DNA of 64,000 nt, from positions 79,861,668-79,925,667 of the forward strand of contig OY804576.1 of NCBI GenBank assembly GCA_963680875.1, in the 5' to 3' direction. Positions 1 to 61,599 of the stretch are shown here, piece by piece. This stretch comes from Bathymodiolus brooksi (Eukaryota; Mollusca; Bivalvia; Mytilida; Modiolidae). Within the stretch, counting starts at the first letter, position 1; every line of letters begins with the position of its first letter. Below the pieces are notes generated by a model. That model saw only the letters and a list, made by a program, of their open reading frames with translations, was not told the origin of the DNA and made no database searches. Both the position numbers and the translations under genes were made by a program.

Positions 1-475
1 GTATTTTATTTTCATGGATAACACTTTGAAACCTGTGTCATACATTGAACAGATGTAAGGTAGCTTATTTTCATGGAAAACGTCATGACTCCCATCCCAT
101 GCAATGAAGGAATGTGAGGTAGCTAATTTTCATGAGTAAACTTCTGATGCTTATGCTTATGTTTGAATGGTGCAAAGTAGGTTATTTTCATGGATAACAC
201 TTTGAAACCTGTGTCATACAATGAACAGATGTAAGGTAGCATATTTTCATGGAAAACGTTATGACTCCTATTCCATGCAATGAAGAAAGGTCGAGTAGCT
301 AATTTTCATGGACAAGCTTCAGATGATTATGCTTATGTTTGAACGGTGCAAGGTAGTTTATTTTCATGGATAACATTTTGAAACCTATGTCATACACCGG
401 ACAGATGCAAGGTAGCTTACATTCATGGAAAACTTCATGACTTCTATCCCATGTAATGAAGGAATTATGCTGACT
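1..475. repeat. Satellite-like array of ~60-bp units in a ~179-bp higher-order repeat
   Basis: Three related ~60-base subunits, each starting with a form of TTATTTTCATGGA and ending near AAGGTAGC, alternate in fixed order. The three-unit block recurs about every 177-181 bases and the array runs off the left edge. A lone unit fragment reappears at about 1477-1500. Confidence 0.85.
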
Positions 476-822
476 ACGAGTCAACTAGTCTTTGCCTTTA
501 TTCTTTTACGCCATGTGCCAATATAAATTGCATAGTCTTTGGTTTGATCAGATCCTTGATCGAAACCACGATCTACCGCACATGGTGCGAGTACTCTTAA
601 CTATTTCACCACAGGAGCGTTATTGCTTGTTATAACTAAGCGTCATATTTCTTTGGAATAGATATACACATTTTTGTATATATGCAAAGCAGAAAATACA
701 TTATGTACAGATAAATAATATGGTGATTGATATTCAGAAACTTGTTCATGTCACTATAAATATATATATATATTTTTTTAAATATTATTAGACTTGAATT
801 TATTTATATTATATATATATAC

Positions 823-1172
823 AACCCCGCGGGAACCCAGGGGTATAGAAATGGGACCGAGTTTCTTCGGCTTGAAGGGGCGTCCGTCGGTTGTGCGGGA
901 TGTATAAATTCACAACCAACCCGTCCGTCTCGTAAATAAAACCGAGGTCCCGTGTTGAGAGATTGTCACCCTCTTCGCACGTTAAAGAACCCAATGTAAC
1001 AGCTCATTATGAGCATTATGCTCATGATGAGTGGTCCATAGGAGACCTGTTGCACTGGTTAAATTATCCGTCCCTACCCATCACCTTTCCTTGTTTCGAG
1101 TCCCGTGGCGTTTAAATTTTTAAATGTTCTCGTCCTGAATATAGCTGAAAAATTGCTCGCTGGACGTTAAAC

Positions 1173-1214
<42 letters not shown>
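823..1214 (+). mobile_element. SINE family C, full-length, (AATC)n tail
   Basis: GC-richer body than its surroundings, with CCCGCGGGAACCC near the start and GTTTCGAGTCCCG resembling a pol III B box. It ends GCTGGACGTTAAACACC followed by about ten AATC repeats, a typical molluscan SINE ending. No coding capacity. The span 475-822 before it is AT-rich; a tRNA-like fragment sits at about 530-605. Confidence 0.75.
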
Positions 1215-1217
<3 letters not shown>

Positions 1218-2143
1218 ATATTTTATATCGAAATAACTTATTTTCATCAAGATTTTGCTCCATGTAAATAAGGATTTATATATATATATATAAATCCTTG
1301 ATGTAAATGAATGAATAGGAGTTTGCTATCCATTTCTGGGATAAATTTATATAATTAAATAGATTTCCTCGCCTACATCCACCCCCCTTTTTTCGCTCAA
1401 AAATACTAATTACCAAGAATCTATCAAAACATGATAAAAGGGGAATAACTGGAATAGTATTTTTAATGTATTATTAAGGTAGCTAATTTTCATGGCTATC
1501 ATTTGGAACACCTTTGTGGTTTTTATAAAATCTAGTTCCGAACGTCAAAAAGTAGCTAATAATTATAGGACACCGGATATTTCGTTTCTTTTAGATTTTT
1601 TTGCGTACGATAAAAATTAACTAGCGAAAAATTTGTATATGATGAATTAAAACTTTAATGTAACTAAATGTAATGATTTATTTTCTCAAATAGTCACAGA
1701 TCAATTCTATAATAGATTTATTGAGAGTGACACAATAGAATGTAATTCAGACTGTCGTGTAAAGGAAATTGCTAATAATATTATTATTGGTACTAGTATT
1801 ACAAAGTCCTTTATTCAATCTTCAACTTGTGAAAAGTATTATATTTTGTTTACAGAATACAAAATAAATACGGTGCATTCATGTTTATCCAACTTTTGAT
1901 TTTTCAGTGACGTACAGGAAGTTATTTTTGTTGGATCAACCACAAGCACTCGTGGCACGGAATTACAACCCCACTCTTTTTAAGATTTTTATTTACATAT
2001 TTATTTTCAATAAAATTTCTTTATTAATTCATTTCTTTTTCCTTTATTTATCGTGTTCGTGTCCATATACATCTATACAATCTTATAGTAACAATTAACA
2101 TCTTTCATATGCCGTCCCTTTTGTTGTTACCATAGGATTGTTG
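1215..2143. other. AT-rich spacer, no gene seen
   Basis: No supported coding sequence. It contains a short perfect hairpin at 1270-1299 (AAGGATTTA arms around a TA run) and a single fragment of the left-edge satellite unit near 1480. Confidence 0.5.
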
Positions 2144-4182
2144 CGGTACGTCTTTTTACCACAGAACACCACAGAATACAGAACTCCACAGAATACCACA
2201 GAACACTATAGAATTAGCACAGAACACTTAAATTCTATTAAATCTTATTAAATATGTACAAATTTTTTTTATTTGTTTAAATAATTTTAATATATTTTCG
2301 TGCATTGTAGTAGAAATGGGTTAGTTTAACTAGAATTGTCTCTCTTTATAGACTATTTTCGGGGGAAATAGTTTATTGTTTTATAATATTGTTCAATATT
2401 TATATGTGTATAATTATTTGTTTATTTAAAAGACAATTATTATCTTAGTGAAAATGAATTATTTATTAAATGATAATATTACTTGTGACCAACAATGTGA
2501 TTAGGACGTGATTTTATGTTCTCATAACATGGTCTATTATGTATCATTTATAGGAATAAAATTAATATAAAAAATTAAAAATAAATAATTTAAGAAAAAA
2601 TTATTTAGAACTTATAAATTATGAAATTTCTTATAAACATTATGTTTTATTTTTCTTTGTATAAGCTTCGTGGTTGTTGGAAAAGTTGCAAATGACACAG
2701 GTGTGAAAAAAAAGGTAATTTATTATTGATTATCTTAATCACTTTGAACCGGGCTTTGAAATAACAGTGGGTGTCATTAAACAAATCATAAATTTAAAAA
2801 AAATTATATATTAAAGATGACAATATGTAATATCAAGTTGTCTTTGATAAAAATTAAAATTAAAAAAAATAAACCGTTAACAGGATTTTGTCAAAATTGG
2901 GTTTTGTTGTCCATTAATTCAACAAAGTTTAATTTTTTATACATTGTATTTTCGCGGCTACATAATTTCTTTTAAATACATGCCTGTCAAATTATTATTA
3001 GTTGTTGAAGTATTAAGATATTTTTAGGATATTTTTAATTATTTATTTAAAATTCGGTTCATTAATTTTCGAATTTTATTTTTGTTTTGATAATCATTTT
3101 ATCCACAACTAGGATTTTTTGTTGGAAAGTTCCCTCGAACAGATCATCAGTTGAAACATTAGTTATTGTTGTCATTATAATTAGCTCATGTTTTATTACC
3201 AATTTAATACACACCTACTAATGGGGTATACTTCCAGTTACAAAATTTATGTTGTTGCTGATATGGTTGGAGGACAAAAAAACAGGAAGATTAGACAAAC
3301 TGTTCAAAAACTTTTTAAAAAACAGCAAGAAGAGGACCATCAATAATGTTGTAACATCTTCAAATGGACTTTACAAAGTGCCCAATAAAGCTCAGAAAAT
3401 CGTCAGGAAGCCCGGGCAAGTAAAACGATCCAGGAGTGAGAAAACAAAATAAGAACTTTTTTCTAATTACAATTTATTCATAGAGAGGCACCGAGGAGTA
3501 AACGTGTTGTATGTATATATGTAAATATAATTGTAAATATGTAAAAAATGTAAATATGTAAAAAAGCAAATTGTCAATATGTAAAAAAAAAAATGTAAAT
3601 ATGTAAAAAAAAAAATGAATATACCGGTATGTAAATTTGATGTCAAATGGATGCATGCATAAATATGTTAATGATAAATTATATATCTTGTAATTATTTA
3701 ATACAAACAATCGAACAATTAAAAAAAAAACACCCATAGCGAGAGGAATACATATACAAAACATATCAATGACAAAAGGAAAAAAATATGAAAAACAGAA
3801 AAAAGACAAAAAAGTAAAAAAAAAGAATGAACCAAACAAACAAAAAACAAGACAAAAAAAAAAACGAAAAAGGAAAGAAAGAAAAAAAAGCAAACAAACA
3901 AAACAAACAAAAAACAACCCCCAACATATATATAGTGCCAGGAGTGGGACTGAAAGACTTTATTTTCCTCCCGAAAATAGTCTGTAAAGAGAGATAACTC
4001 TAGTTAAACTAATCAATTTCTATCAAAATACACGAAAATATATTTAAACTATTTAATCAAATAACTTTTTTTTTACATATTTAATAAGATTTAATAACAT
4101 TTTAAGTGTTCTGTGCTAATTCTATAGTGTTCTGTGGTATTCGGTGGAGTTCTGTGGTATTCTGTGGTAAAAAGACGCACCC
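2144..4182. mobile_element. Non-autonomous DNA transposon with ~230-bp inverted repeats and 8-bp target duplication
   Basis: The ends are inverted copies: left starts CGGTACGTCTTTTTACCACA, right (reverse complement) starts GGGTGCGTCTTTTTACCACA. The match continues to about 2375 on the left and 3955 on the right. GATTGTTG flanks both ends (2136-2143 and 4183-4190), fitting an 8-bp target-site duplication as in hAT, P or Merlin groups. The interior is AT-rich with poly-A stretches and no recognisable transposase. A 67-codon open frame at 3249-3452 is lysine-rich and unrecognised. Confidence 0.85.
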
Positions 4183-4473
4183 GATTGTTGTGCACAAAAT
4201 CAACATATATCATGGTGTTCTATGATATCGCGGTACTTAATGTAAGTAGAACGTCTGTGTAACGTAACTAGCTTTCGGAATGAATCCAAAAATGTTATAT
4301 TTTATTCCCCGGTATAAAAACTTATTTCCCCCCACAATTCATTTTATTCTTTGAATTTGTTTAAATATACGTCGCCACTTTTCCCTATGACAACGCCGAT
4401 GTACCTCCCAGAAATGATTTCTTATGATATCGCGGCAATTGCAAAATTAATGTTATGGGACACAATTTTTGAC

Positions 4474-4787
4474 AAATCAAGACATCGTTTATACTAAATC
4501 AAGGTGAATATCTGGCAAACTTATACCATAAAGAAAATCTTGATAATTTATCACATTTAATAAATAATGCGTAAAGTTTATTTGAAATAACAAATGTAAC
4601 GAAGTTGAGTCAATTTGATGTAACGTTATGTTGGTTTGTCTAGCTTACACGCAATGTGGACACTTAAATTTATCGCCGCATCTGATAACCCTTACATTCG
4701 AACAATATATGAGGTGTGTCCAGTGTGAACAAGAGTATACATATATGATATGCACCTTGATTTAGTATAAACGATTGTCTTGATTTT
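4474..4787. mobile_element. MITE, ~30-bp terminal inverted repeats
   Basis: The left end (AAATCAAGACATCGTTTATA onward) and the right end read as reverse complements for about 30-37 bases (with one extra base on the right), enclosing ~240 bases of AT-rich non-coding sequence. No transposase. Confidence 0.7.
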
Positions 4788-5279
4788 ACTTTACAATTCA
4801 ATGCCCTGTCCATTATACACGTGTTGTAAATTATGAAAACTCCAAAGCAAATAATTCAAGAAACGAAAAGATCAAAAGTCATTAAATTTAGATTGGATCA
4901 TAATCTAGTGAATTGTCACATTTTTCTCTCCAAGAATCTGGATTTTGGGTTTCAGATTTTTTTTTTATCATTAGGAGATGGACAATAAATTTCCTAATTT
5001 TGTTTATTGAAGGATAGAGTATTTTTTTCTCTCGATTTTATGGGAAATGTATTACCAAAATTTAAGCCAATCTGACACGTTTTGGAATAGAACTAAAATC
5101 TGTATATGAAATTGATGCCAAATGCTCAATACAACTTTTTTTATTGTTGGATCTTGGAAATAGTTTTGTTTTAAAATGTTACCACATTGTAGTATATTTG
5201 AAACTAATTGATATCAAATATATTAGCTATATTATCCTGATTTTTTTTCTTCCAAGAGTAATGGTCTACAACATTCTTA
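4788..5279. other. AT-rich spacer, nothing recognised
   Basis: Short open frames only, dominated by AT composition. No repeat ends or coding matches seen. Confidence 0.4.
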
Positions 5280-5697
5280 GCAAGAATCACTGTACCTATT
5301 TTCTCTACACCGAAATGTGCGTCTACTAGTTGTGCAGGAACAAGTCATTTGGACAGGACATGAATCAATGCCTCCTGTTTTGATACCTAAACAACAAATT
5401 GCAGCAGTCGAGGTGTGTTCGATACAACATTATGTGATAAAATTTGTCAGTGAATTGCAGCAGGTCGGTGGTTTTCCCCGGGTAATCTGGCTAAGAATCA
5501 CTGTACCTATTTTCTCTACACCGAAAAGTGCGTCTACTAGTTGTGCAGGAACAAGTCATTTGGACAGGACATGAATCAATGCCTCCTGTTTTGATACCTA
5601 AACAACAAATTGCAGCAGTCGAGGTGTGTTCGATACAACATTGTGATAAAATTTGTCAGTGAATTGCAGCAGGTCGGTGGTTTTCCCCGGGTAGTCT
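5280..5697. repeat. Two-copy tandem duplication (~207 bp each)
   Basis: The segment from CTAAGAATCACTGTACC through CCCCGGGTAATCTGG (about 5283-5490) is repeated almost exactly at about 5490-5697, with a TATG deletion and a few substitutions. Each copy includes the middle of a family A SINE, so the duplication happened after SINE insertion. Confidence 0.85.
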
Positions 5698-5785
5698 GGT
5701 TTCCTCTACCAATAAAACTGACCGCCACGATATGACTGACATATTTTGAAAGTGGCGTTAAACAATATAAACCTAAACCTATAAC
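5400..5785 (+). mobile_element. SINE family A copy, internally duplicated
   Basis: Contains CGAGGTGTGTTCGATACAAC, GATAAAATTTGTCAGTGA and the 3' module ending AAAGTGGCGTTAAACA. The tRNA-like head is missing; the middle is present twice because of the tandem duplication. Confidence 0.7.
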
Positions 5786-6764
5786 TGAAACATTGTTGAA
5801 AGTGTCGTTAAACACTAAAACCCTAGTCCCTAACCCAATGAACAAGTTTCTTAGAGTGGTACTTGATGGTTGTTGTAAGGCAAAATTTTCTAACTATTAT
5901 ATCTTTGTTTTCCTGTCACAATCCAAACTTCTGCCAATAGTCTCAATCAAGTGCCACCTCTTTACTTATAATGGTTTACTAATTGCTCTCATCATGAATA
6001 TATCTGAAATACTGGACATTAAACAACAGTCAGTCAATTTTATCTTGCAGCCAGTTAACTGTTAACTATTAAAGACCGTGACTTCCAAAAGTCCATCTTT
6101 ATGTAGTTGTTTATTCTCTGAAAATATGTGGTTTGTTTGATCTGTGAATCTGTGATTTTATTTATTGTGATTATATTTGTTTGGCCACTGGAGATTAAGC
6201 TATCAAGGCTAACTAGAGGCTCATCTGATCCTATATCACTTGCATAGTTATTGTACTGTTTGAGTTCAAGAAAGTTTTAGTTTTTGAGAATAAGTTTTTT
6301 ATTCATATTCCCATAGCTAAACAATGTCCTGTGGTTTAGGACAATATGGATTTCTGACCCACACAAAAAATGTACATGGAAATTCAATGACTATATTTTT
6401 TTGTCATTTTACAATATAATCATATGTTAATACAATGTACTATGTCCTGCAGTGGTGGCAATCTTGGATTTCTTAACACAAAATACACACATTCAGTAAA
6501 GGACCATCCAAGACACACTCTTAGCTAAGTTTGCTTTCAAATGAGAAAGCTGAAGAAGGGGCATGCCTCATACTTCCATGTGACTGAAATGAAGCATGTC
6601 AATTAAAACATCTTATCTAAACTCTTTTAGGTGTAATCTCAAGATAGTGTGTGATGCAGTCTATGTCTTAAGACAATGTTTTGTGCTAAGCAGGCGACAC
6701 AATAAAAAAGACTAAACCTTTTTCTTCCTTTGACTGACAAAGTCATCTTCATCAAGTACTAATA
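5786..6764. other. Spacer, no gene seen
   Basis: AT-rich, no supported gene. AACTAGAGGCTCATCTGATC near 6208 resembles the end of the tandem-core elements found at 50098 and 52567, so a relic may lie here. Confidence 0.35.
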
Positions 6765-7335
6765 TATGTGAACCACATCCGTGATGTAATAGTTAGCGTG
6801 CTTGCCTCAAGTGTGGTAGATCATGGGTTTAACCCCAGTTGGGAAAAAAAAAATTGTTTTTTTTGTTGTATATTTATATCTATCATTTACCACTTTTTTT
6901 GTGCAATAAACTTTTTACCTCTCCTTTAATTAATTATTTTGCTACCACCCTTATATTCTATGTTCAGTTTTATATTACAATTTGTTTTTATCATGTTAAG
7001 TGCTTAGAGTAATTCTAATTAGATAATGCACTATATAAATATTGTATATAATAATAACAAACCAAAGACTATGAAATTGGCATTTGTTACTTCTCCGATA
7101 AGCAGGAGTATTAAGGAGTAAAGCAAAGACTGTTTGGCTTGAAATAAAGATAATGTATCAGAGTGGATCGACATGTCTACCCTAGGATTGTTGTTTCAGT
7201 GAGCTATCACTATAAAAATCAAACTTAGTGTGTAGGTCTAGTACAAAACAGACATCATCATCATTTCATCTAATACAACTTGTTCTCGTCATGATATGCC
7301 TGAAAATTTGCTCAACAATCACTCGCTCACTGATA
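6765..7335 (+). mobile_element. SINE family B interrupted by a second SINE-like insertion
   Basis: The tRNA-like head (GTTAGCGTGCTTGCCTCAAG, then GGGTTTAACCCC as B-box region) is at 6768-6843, and the body resumes at about 7064 (ACCAAAGACTATGAAATTGG). The ~220 bases between are A/T-rich and end with CACTATATAAATATTG, a tail type seen in other metazoan SINEs. The 3' end at ~7330 carries the GAAAATTTGCTCAACAATCA and CACTC-like tail. Confidence 0.65.
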
Positions 7336-9559
7336 CATGTAACATACAAATACTTGTCAGTTATAAAATAACAAATGTTGAAAGTGGCATTAAACACCAT
7401 ATCCCCCCATAAAATAACAAATTGTGGCTTAAAGCATTATTTTAATGATTTTGTCTTGGACAAGTTTGATATGATGAATTCTAAAACAATATGTATTATG
7501 ACATATAAAAGAAATCTGTCTATATAATGAAAATTACAGAGTTCTTCATAACAATTATATAACTATCTGTTTATACTTTATAAACACATCACATTCAGGA
7601 AAATACAAGTCATTTTGGTTGAATTTGCCTAAAATATTCTTTTGGAATGTCATCATTTAAATTTCAAACAAAGCTAATTTTGAAAGGATTATCCAATTCA
7701 AATTTGGTTTAATTTATCTCAATGGTTTCAGAGAGATTTTCTAATCATTTTTGTGTTAAAATAAGCCTATTATAATATTTCAACAAAACCTGTAACATTT
7801 GTCACACTTTTCATAAAAACAGAAATACTGTTCAAATTTCAGCTCATTTGCCAGTTAAAATGTGGGTTTACCTTCTATTTATAGTAACAATAGTCATATT
7901 GTATTGGTGTGATCATCAGATATAATTATAAAAGTCAGACAACCCAAGGAAGATTCAACTTTGGTCAAAATTTAGATAGTGGTTTCAGAGGAAAAGATTT
8001 TTGGAAAAATGAATGACAGACAACAAAATATATGCAAAGTGACAGTAAACATATACATGACACTTCATGTCGAGTGAGTTAAAAAAAATATGATATTTCT
8101 GATTCTGCCTGAAATCATCTCAAGCAGAATTTATGATTGTGTTAATTTTGAAAAATAAATCAAATTTCAAACAAATGTCGGCCAATAAAATCACATTCTC
8201 TGTAATTCTCACATTTACTTTACCGGTATAAAATACTTAATAATAAGGCAAAAAAAAAAAATGCATTTTCAGGTTCTATATAAAAAAATAATAGGGTCGG
8301 TAGGTTTGAATTTCAAAACATTATTTGTTTTAACTCCATTTTGTTCAAATGACAGATGACAGAAACCGTTCATTATAAATAACATGCATAAAAGTTGTTT
8401 GCCATGTTTCATCCAATAATATTGTCAATGGTGCTCGATATTCTAACCCAGAGATTAAAATCTAGTCAGTAGAAACATGCTTCTGTTCTGGAAATTGATT
8501 TTTAGGTGCATTCCTTTTTCATCAATTAAAACATTGGGGTCGGTTGAGAAACCCAAAACACACATATTTTTCTTTTTGGTCTTATAAGTAGTCGGTAATT
8601 GGCAACAGTTAGTAAAAACCCTATATTCTAATGTATAGCTAAAACTTCCTTTTCGTGATATCACCATTAGTGTTTTATTAAAAACAAATGAATACATTAA
8701 ATTGTCTCTGCTGCTGAAGTAGAAAAATGTAATGCACAATAACCCCCTTTTTCATCAAAACAGGATCACGACTCTCTTATACACACTCAACAGTTTGCAG
8801 GCCTGTCATAAATGACTTACAATATTTGATTAAGAAAATTTAAATTTTCCCATTCTAACATTAAAAGATGCAACTCAGATCAATTTATCACAAAGTTACT
8901 AAATCTTGCAGTCAATATTATGATATTACATTTAAAATACTTAAACAAAAAATCCTTAGACAGGAAGATGAAAAAAAAAATTAGTTAAAAAACAGATACC
9001 TAAGTAAATCTTTCTATGATAGCATAGAGTAAATTAAATAAAACTAGTTTTAACTTCATCAATGTAAAATGATTATGAATTAAGCATTGCTTGATAAAAT
9101 CTTGTAATTAACAACTATATCATATCATATTTTATGAAAAATAAAAATTTCACTTCTTGAAATGTAAATAATTATGATTTTGAAAACAGTAACAGCATGA
9201 AGTTGCATATTTTTTTTCACTGTATAATTATGATTTAATGTTGTATAAAGCTTTCCTTACATGATTTTATTATGTTAAACATTGACCTACACTGGATCTG
9301 TGTATTAAGATCTGATAAATAAATACATAAACAAATTATGATTCAAATATTAATCGCATAAATTTCTTAAAATAACAAAAGTGTGATTCATAAAATAATA
9401 TGAAACTGATTCATAAAATGACATCTTGTGAGAGATTTAGGAACTTCCTGTTCCCCTTAACTATATATAATGAATGCCTTCAATTTTACAAATGAATCTT
9501 AATGTACATTACACAACTTTGAGTTGAGGTATTTTTTAATCTTACCAAATATAGGTAAA
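7336..9559. other. AT-rich downstream flank, no gene seen
   Basis: No supported coding exon on either strand. A stretch with AATAGGGTCGGTAGG at about 8290-8305 and a related GGGGTCGGTTGAG near 8536 look like degraded repeat fragments. The 94-codon minus-strand open frame across 8455-8739 has no family match I recognise. Confidence 0.35.
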
Positions 9560-9805
9560 AGTCCATATATAGAATGTGACTGTACAAGTCTATTTATAGA
9601 ATGTGACAGTACAAGTCTATATATAGAATGCGACTGTACAAGTCGATTTATAGAATGCAACTGTACAAGTCTATATATAGAATGTGACTGTACAAGTCTA
9701 TTTATAGAATGTGACTGTAAAAGTCTATATATAGATTGTGACTGTAAAAGTCTATATATAGTTTGTGACTGTACACATCTATTTATAGAATGTGACTCTA
9801 CAACA
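9560..9805. repeat. 27-bp minisatellite, about 9 units
   Basis: Unit is close to GTCTATATATAGAATGTGAC plus TGTACAA, repeated about nine times with alternating TATATATAG and TATTTATAG versions. The period is a multiple of three, which keeps a frame open by chance. Confidence 0.9.
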
Positions 9806-10610
9806 TTTCATGTCATGGACTATATAACTATATAACAACAGCTTAAAATACCATTACATTCAAATAATACTATAATAAAGTCAGGTTTTAAATATTTTTT
9901 CTATTTTAATAATCATTTACACATTTCCATATACATATATAACAAGATTAATATAATCATTTATCAAAACAACAAAAACTTGTATGGGGGGGCTTTGTTT
10001 TTGAAAGAAAAAGACCAACAACTATAATATTAATAAGAATTTCTGTACATATAATTTTTTTTATATACAACCCAAACTACCAATTTAAATTGATATATTT
10101 TACCTTCCAAACCACCCCCCTGCCATACAACTTTTTAAGAAATAGCCATTAAATGGAACTTTAAAAAATATATTACAATCTTTCTGACTTGTAGTGTTCA
10201 CCTCATGTAAGGGAGATAACTAAATAGCATCCCAGGTATCAATACAGATCTCCATCACCTATTTCTGATTAAGGGAGATAATTCAATCATGTTTCTCAAT
10301 ATTTTAAATCTTGAAATACAACTATAACCGTATTCATTTAATCCTCATCTACCTTACAGATAGAGTGTATTATCTGCAATTTATACATTTTCCCTTTGAT
10401 CTCACCAACAGATATTTCCATTATCAATGGAATGACAAGATACTGAAAAATATCAATCAGTGTGACATCACATTATGATGTTTAATACAGTAAAACAATA
10501 GCGTCATTTTTTATAGTCTTGACATTCATTATCACTAGTATCCCAGCTCGTCATATCGGACTTGCTGCGACAGTAGTGAAAATATGTGTCTCAACCTACA
10601 TAGCTACCGT

Positions 10611-10645
<35 letters not shown>

Positions 10646-10787
10646 TAAATTAGCCTAAGCATTGTATACTAAACAATATTTTACGTACAATGTATCAACA
10701 TCAATAGCAATCAAATATAAAATTTCCTGTACATATCACAGATACTGATGTATATAAAAAAATACTAATACTTTAATAATCTATTAT
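9806..10787 (-). other. Probable 3' UTR / downstream flank of HEATR5
   Basis: AT-rich, no coding match. It follows the HEATR5 stop on the minus strand, so at least part should be 3' UTR. A perfect (AT)n run occupies 10613-10641. I cannot place the polyadenylation site: an AATAAA on the minus strand occurs at 9266-9271 and ATTAAA variants lie closer, but none is decisive. Confidence 0.4.
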
Positions 10788-57438
<46,651 letters not shown>

Positions 57439-57504
57439 CTGCAAGATAAGTAATTTTCAAAATAATAAAACCAAACTACTATTGGTAATATGATAGCAAG
57501 CTTA

Positions 57505-57635
57505 AGGTATAGGGTTAGGATTATGGTATTTAATGCCACTTTCAACAGTATTTCAGTTATATCGTGGCAGTCAGATTTATTGGTGGAGGAAACCGAAGTA
57601 CCCACAGAAAATCACTGATCTGTCACAGACAAACG
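57505..57635 (-). mobile_element. SINE family A, 5'-truncated
   Basis: TATAGGGTTAGGATTATGGT tail side, TTGGTGGAGGAAACCGAAGT, ends at CACTGATCTGTCACAGAC. Confidence 0.7.
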
Positions 57636-59127
57636 CAAGCTTAAGGAAATGGCTACTGGGCATGATGTCTATAATAACATCAGACACCAGTACTAAATAA
57701 TTATCTGGTTTTTTTTAATAAATGACTGCAGACAAATGACATGGCAATTGGCAAGTTTGGTGAAGTGAAAAACATTGTTTCTCTTTTCCTGACAACCGAA
57801 GTATATGAGTCTATTTGTCCTTTTTGATCATGTACGATTTTCTTCTTCCTATTGTTGCAATTAATGAACCAATAGTTCAACAAGGTCATTCACAACAAAA
57901 AATTAACCTTGATGCAGGACAGTAATCTTAGACTTTGTAAACAAATTATCCTGAAGTCCTTGCAAAATAATTATTTCATCTAGGTATCAAAAATCAATAA
58001 GCTAGTTTTACTTTTTTCATTGTTAATCATATGATTTTTACTGACTGATAGGGATCTGAGATAAATTCTGTGAAAAACAAACATATGCAAAACCTGTCTT
58101 ATATTCTTTTTCTTCAAAATCATCGTCTTCAAATTTTAATTTTGTGAAACTCGTCTTAACCCAACCTTCTTGGGGCCTGTTTCCTCCACCAGTGAAACTG
58201 ACTGTCACGATCTAACTGAAATATTGTTGAAAGTAGAATTAATAACTTCTTCTTAAAAATTTATCTCCCTCCATTCCAATTCCAAAGTTGTTGAGACCAA
58301 TACTATTAGTAGAAGAATGGTATAAATTTAACAGAGATGATTCTGGATAGAAAATAAAATAACTGAAAATCAATGAAACCATCTAAATAAACCCCCTTTC
58401 AAATCCATTTTTTAACCTGTTCTGACAATGTCCTTAAATTTCCAGAAAAAAAATTCAGATGAAAATAGTTGATCATGAAATCAGTTAAATAACTGGAAAA
58501 AAAATAATCACAGAAATGACCAGCTTAAATAGACTCCATATTTTATTTAATATTATATCTTGTTTTAATCAAACAAAAAATCTACAATTCTTCAATTAAT
58601 ATTGTGAGATCTGATCATATGTCAAACTGACGTCAAAATGACAGATACAAGGGAGATTGATTATAATAAAGAATTTCTGAGAAATTCACTCTCTCTGCAT
58701 TCTTTCAGATATGTTAGCAAAGTGGTGGAAATCAATGGCCAATCTATCCATCATTTTAACAAAATCCATTTGCACATTATTTTGAATCAATGATTTTAAT
58801 GACAGATCAGGAATTTTAGCCCTAGTATACTACAGTATTATAAGACAGGATAATCTGATTACAGGTTAATTAACTAGACAGATCTGTCTGATGTTTCTAA
58901 CAGGTGATGTCTATTATAAGATCATCAGGTGGTTAGCACACAATTAAAATGATAAATCTACATACTCTGAAAGTTTACTTTCTAAATCAGTGTATGTGCC
59001 AACAACATACATGGAATTATTAAACATTGCACTGGCATATGTTCCAGTCCTCATGATGAGCACAGGTCCTCTGGCCCAAGATCAGTAAAACTTTGTTCGG
59101 ACCAGTAAATTATTTGTTTCTTTTTAA
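57636..59127. other. Upstream intron or 5' flank, no exon identified
   Basis: No HEATR5 N-terminal exon recognised here. A short family A SINE tail (plus sense) lies at 58155-58245. 58090-58165 reads openly on the minus strand as KTSFTKLKFEDDDFEEKEY, but it has no HEATR5 match and a weak donor. Confidence 0.4.
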
Positions 59128-61596
<2,469 letters not shown>

Positions 61597-61599
61597 TTA

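Noticed and set aside
809..994. 61-codon open frame on the minus strand
   Set aside because: Lies entirely inside a SINE body.
3474..3987. Low-complexity Phe/Leu-rich and Lys-rich open frames
   Set aside because: Produced by poly-A/poly-T stretches inside the 2 kb transposon; overlapping frames on both strands show compositional origin.
9524..9835. 103-codon repeat protein (IECDCTSLY units)
   Set aside because: It is the translation of a 27-bp minisatellite whose unit length is a multiple of three.
58090..58165. Possible upstream HEATR5 exon on the minus strand (KTSFTKLKFEDDDFEEKEY)
   Set aside because: No resemblance to the expected HEATR5 N-terminal region; the donor would be a weak GTTTTG and the acceptor lies next to a SINE fragment.
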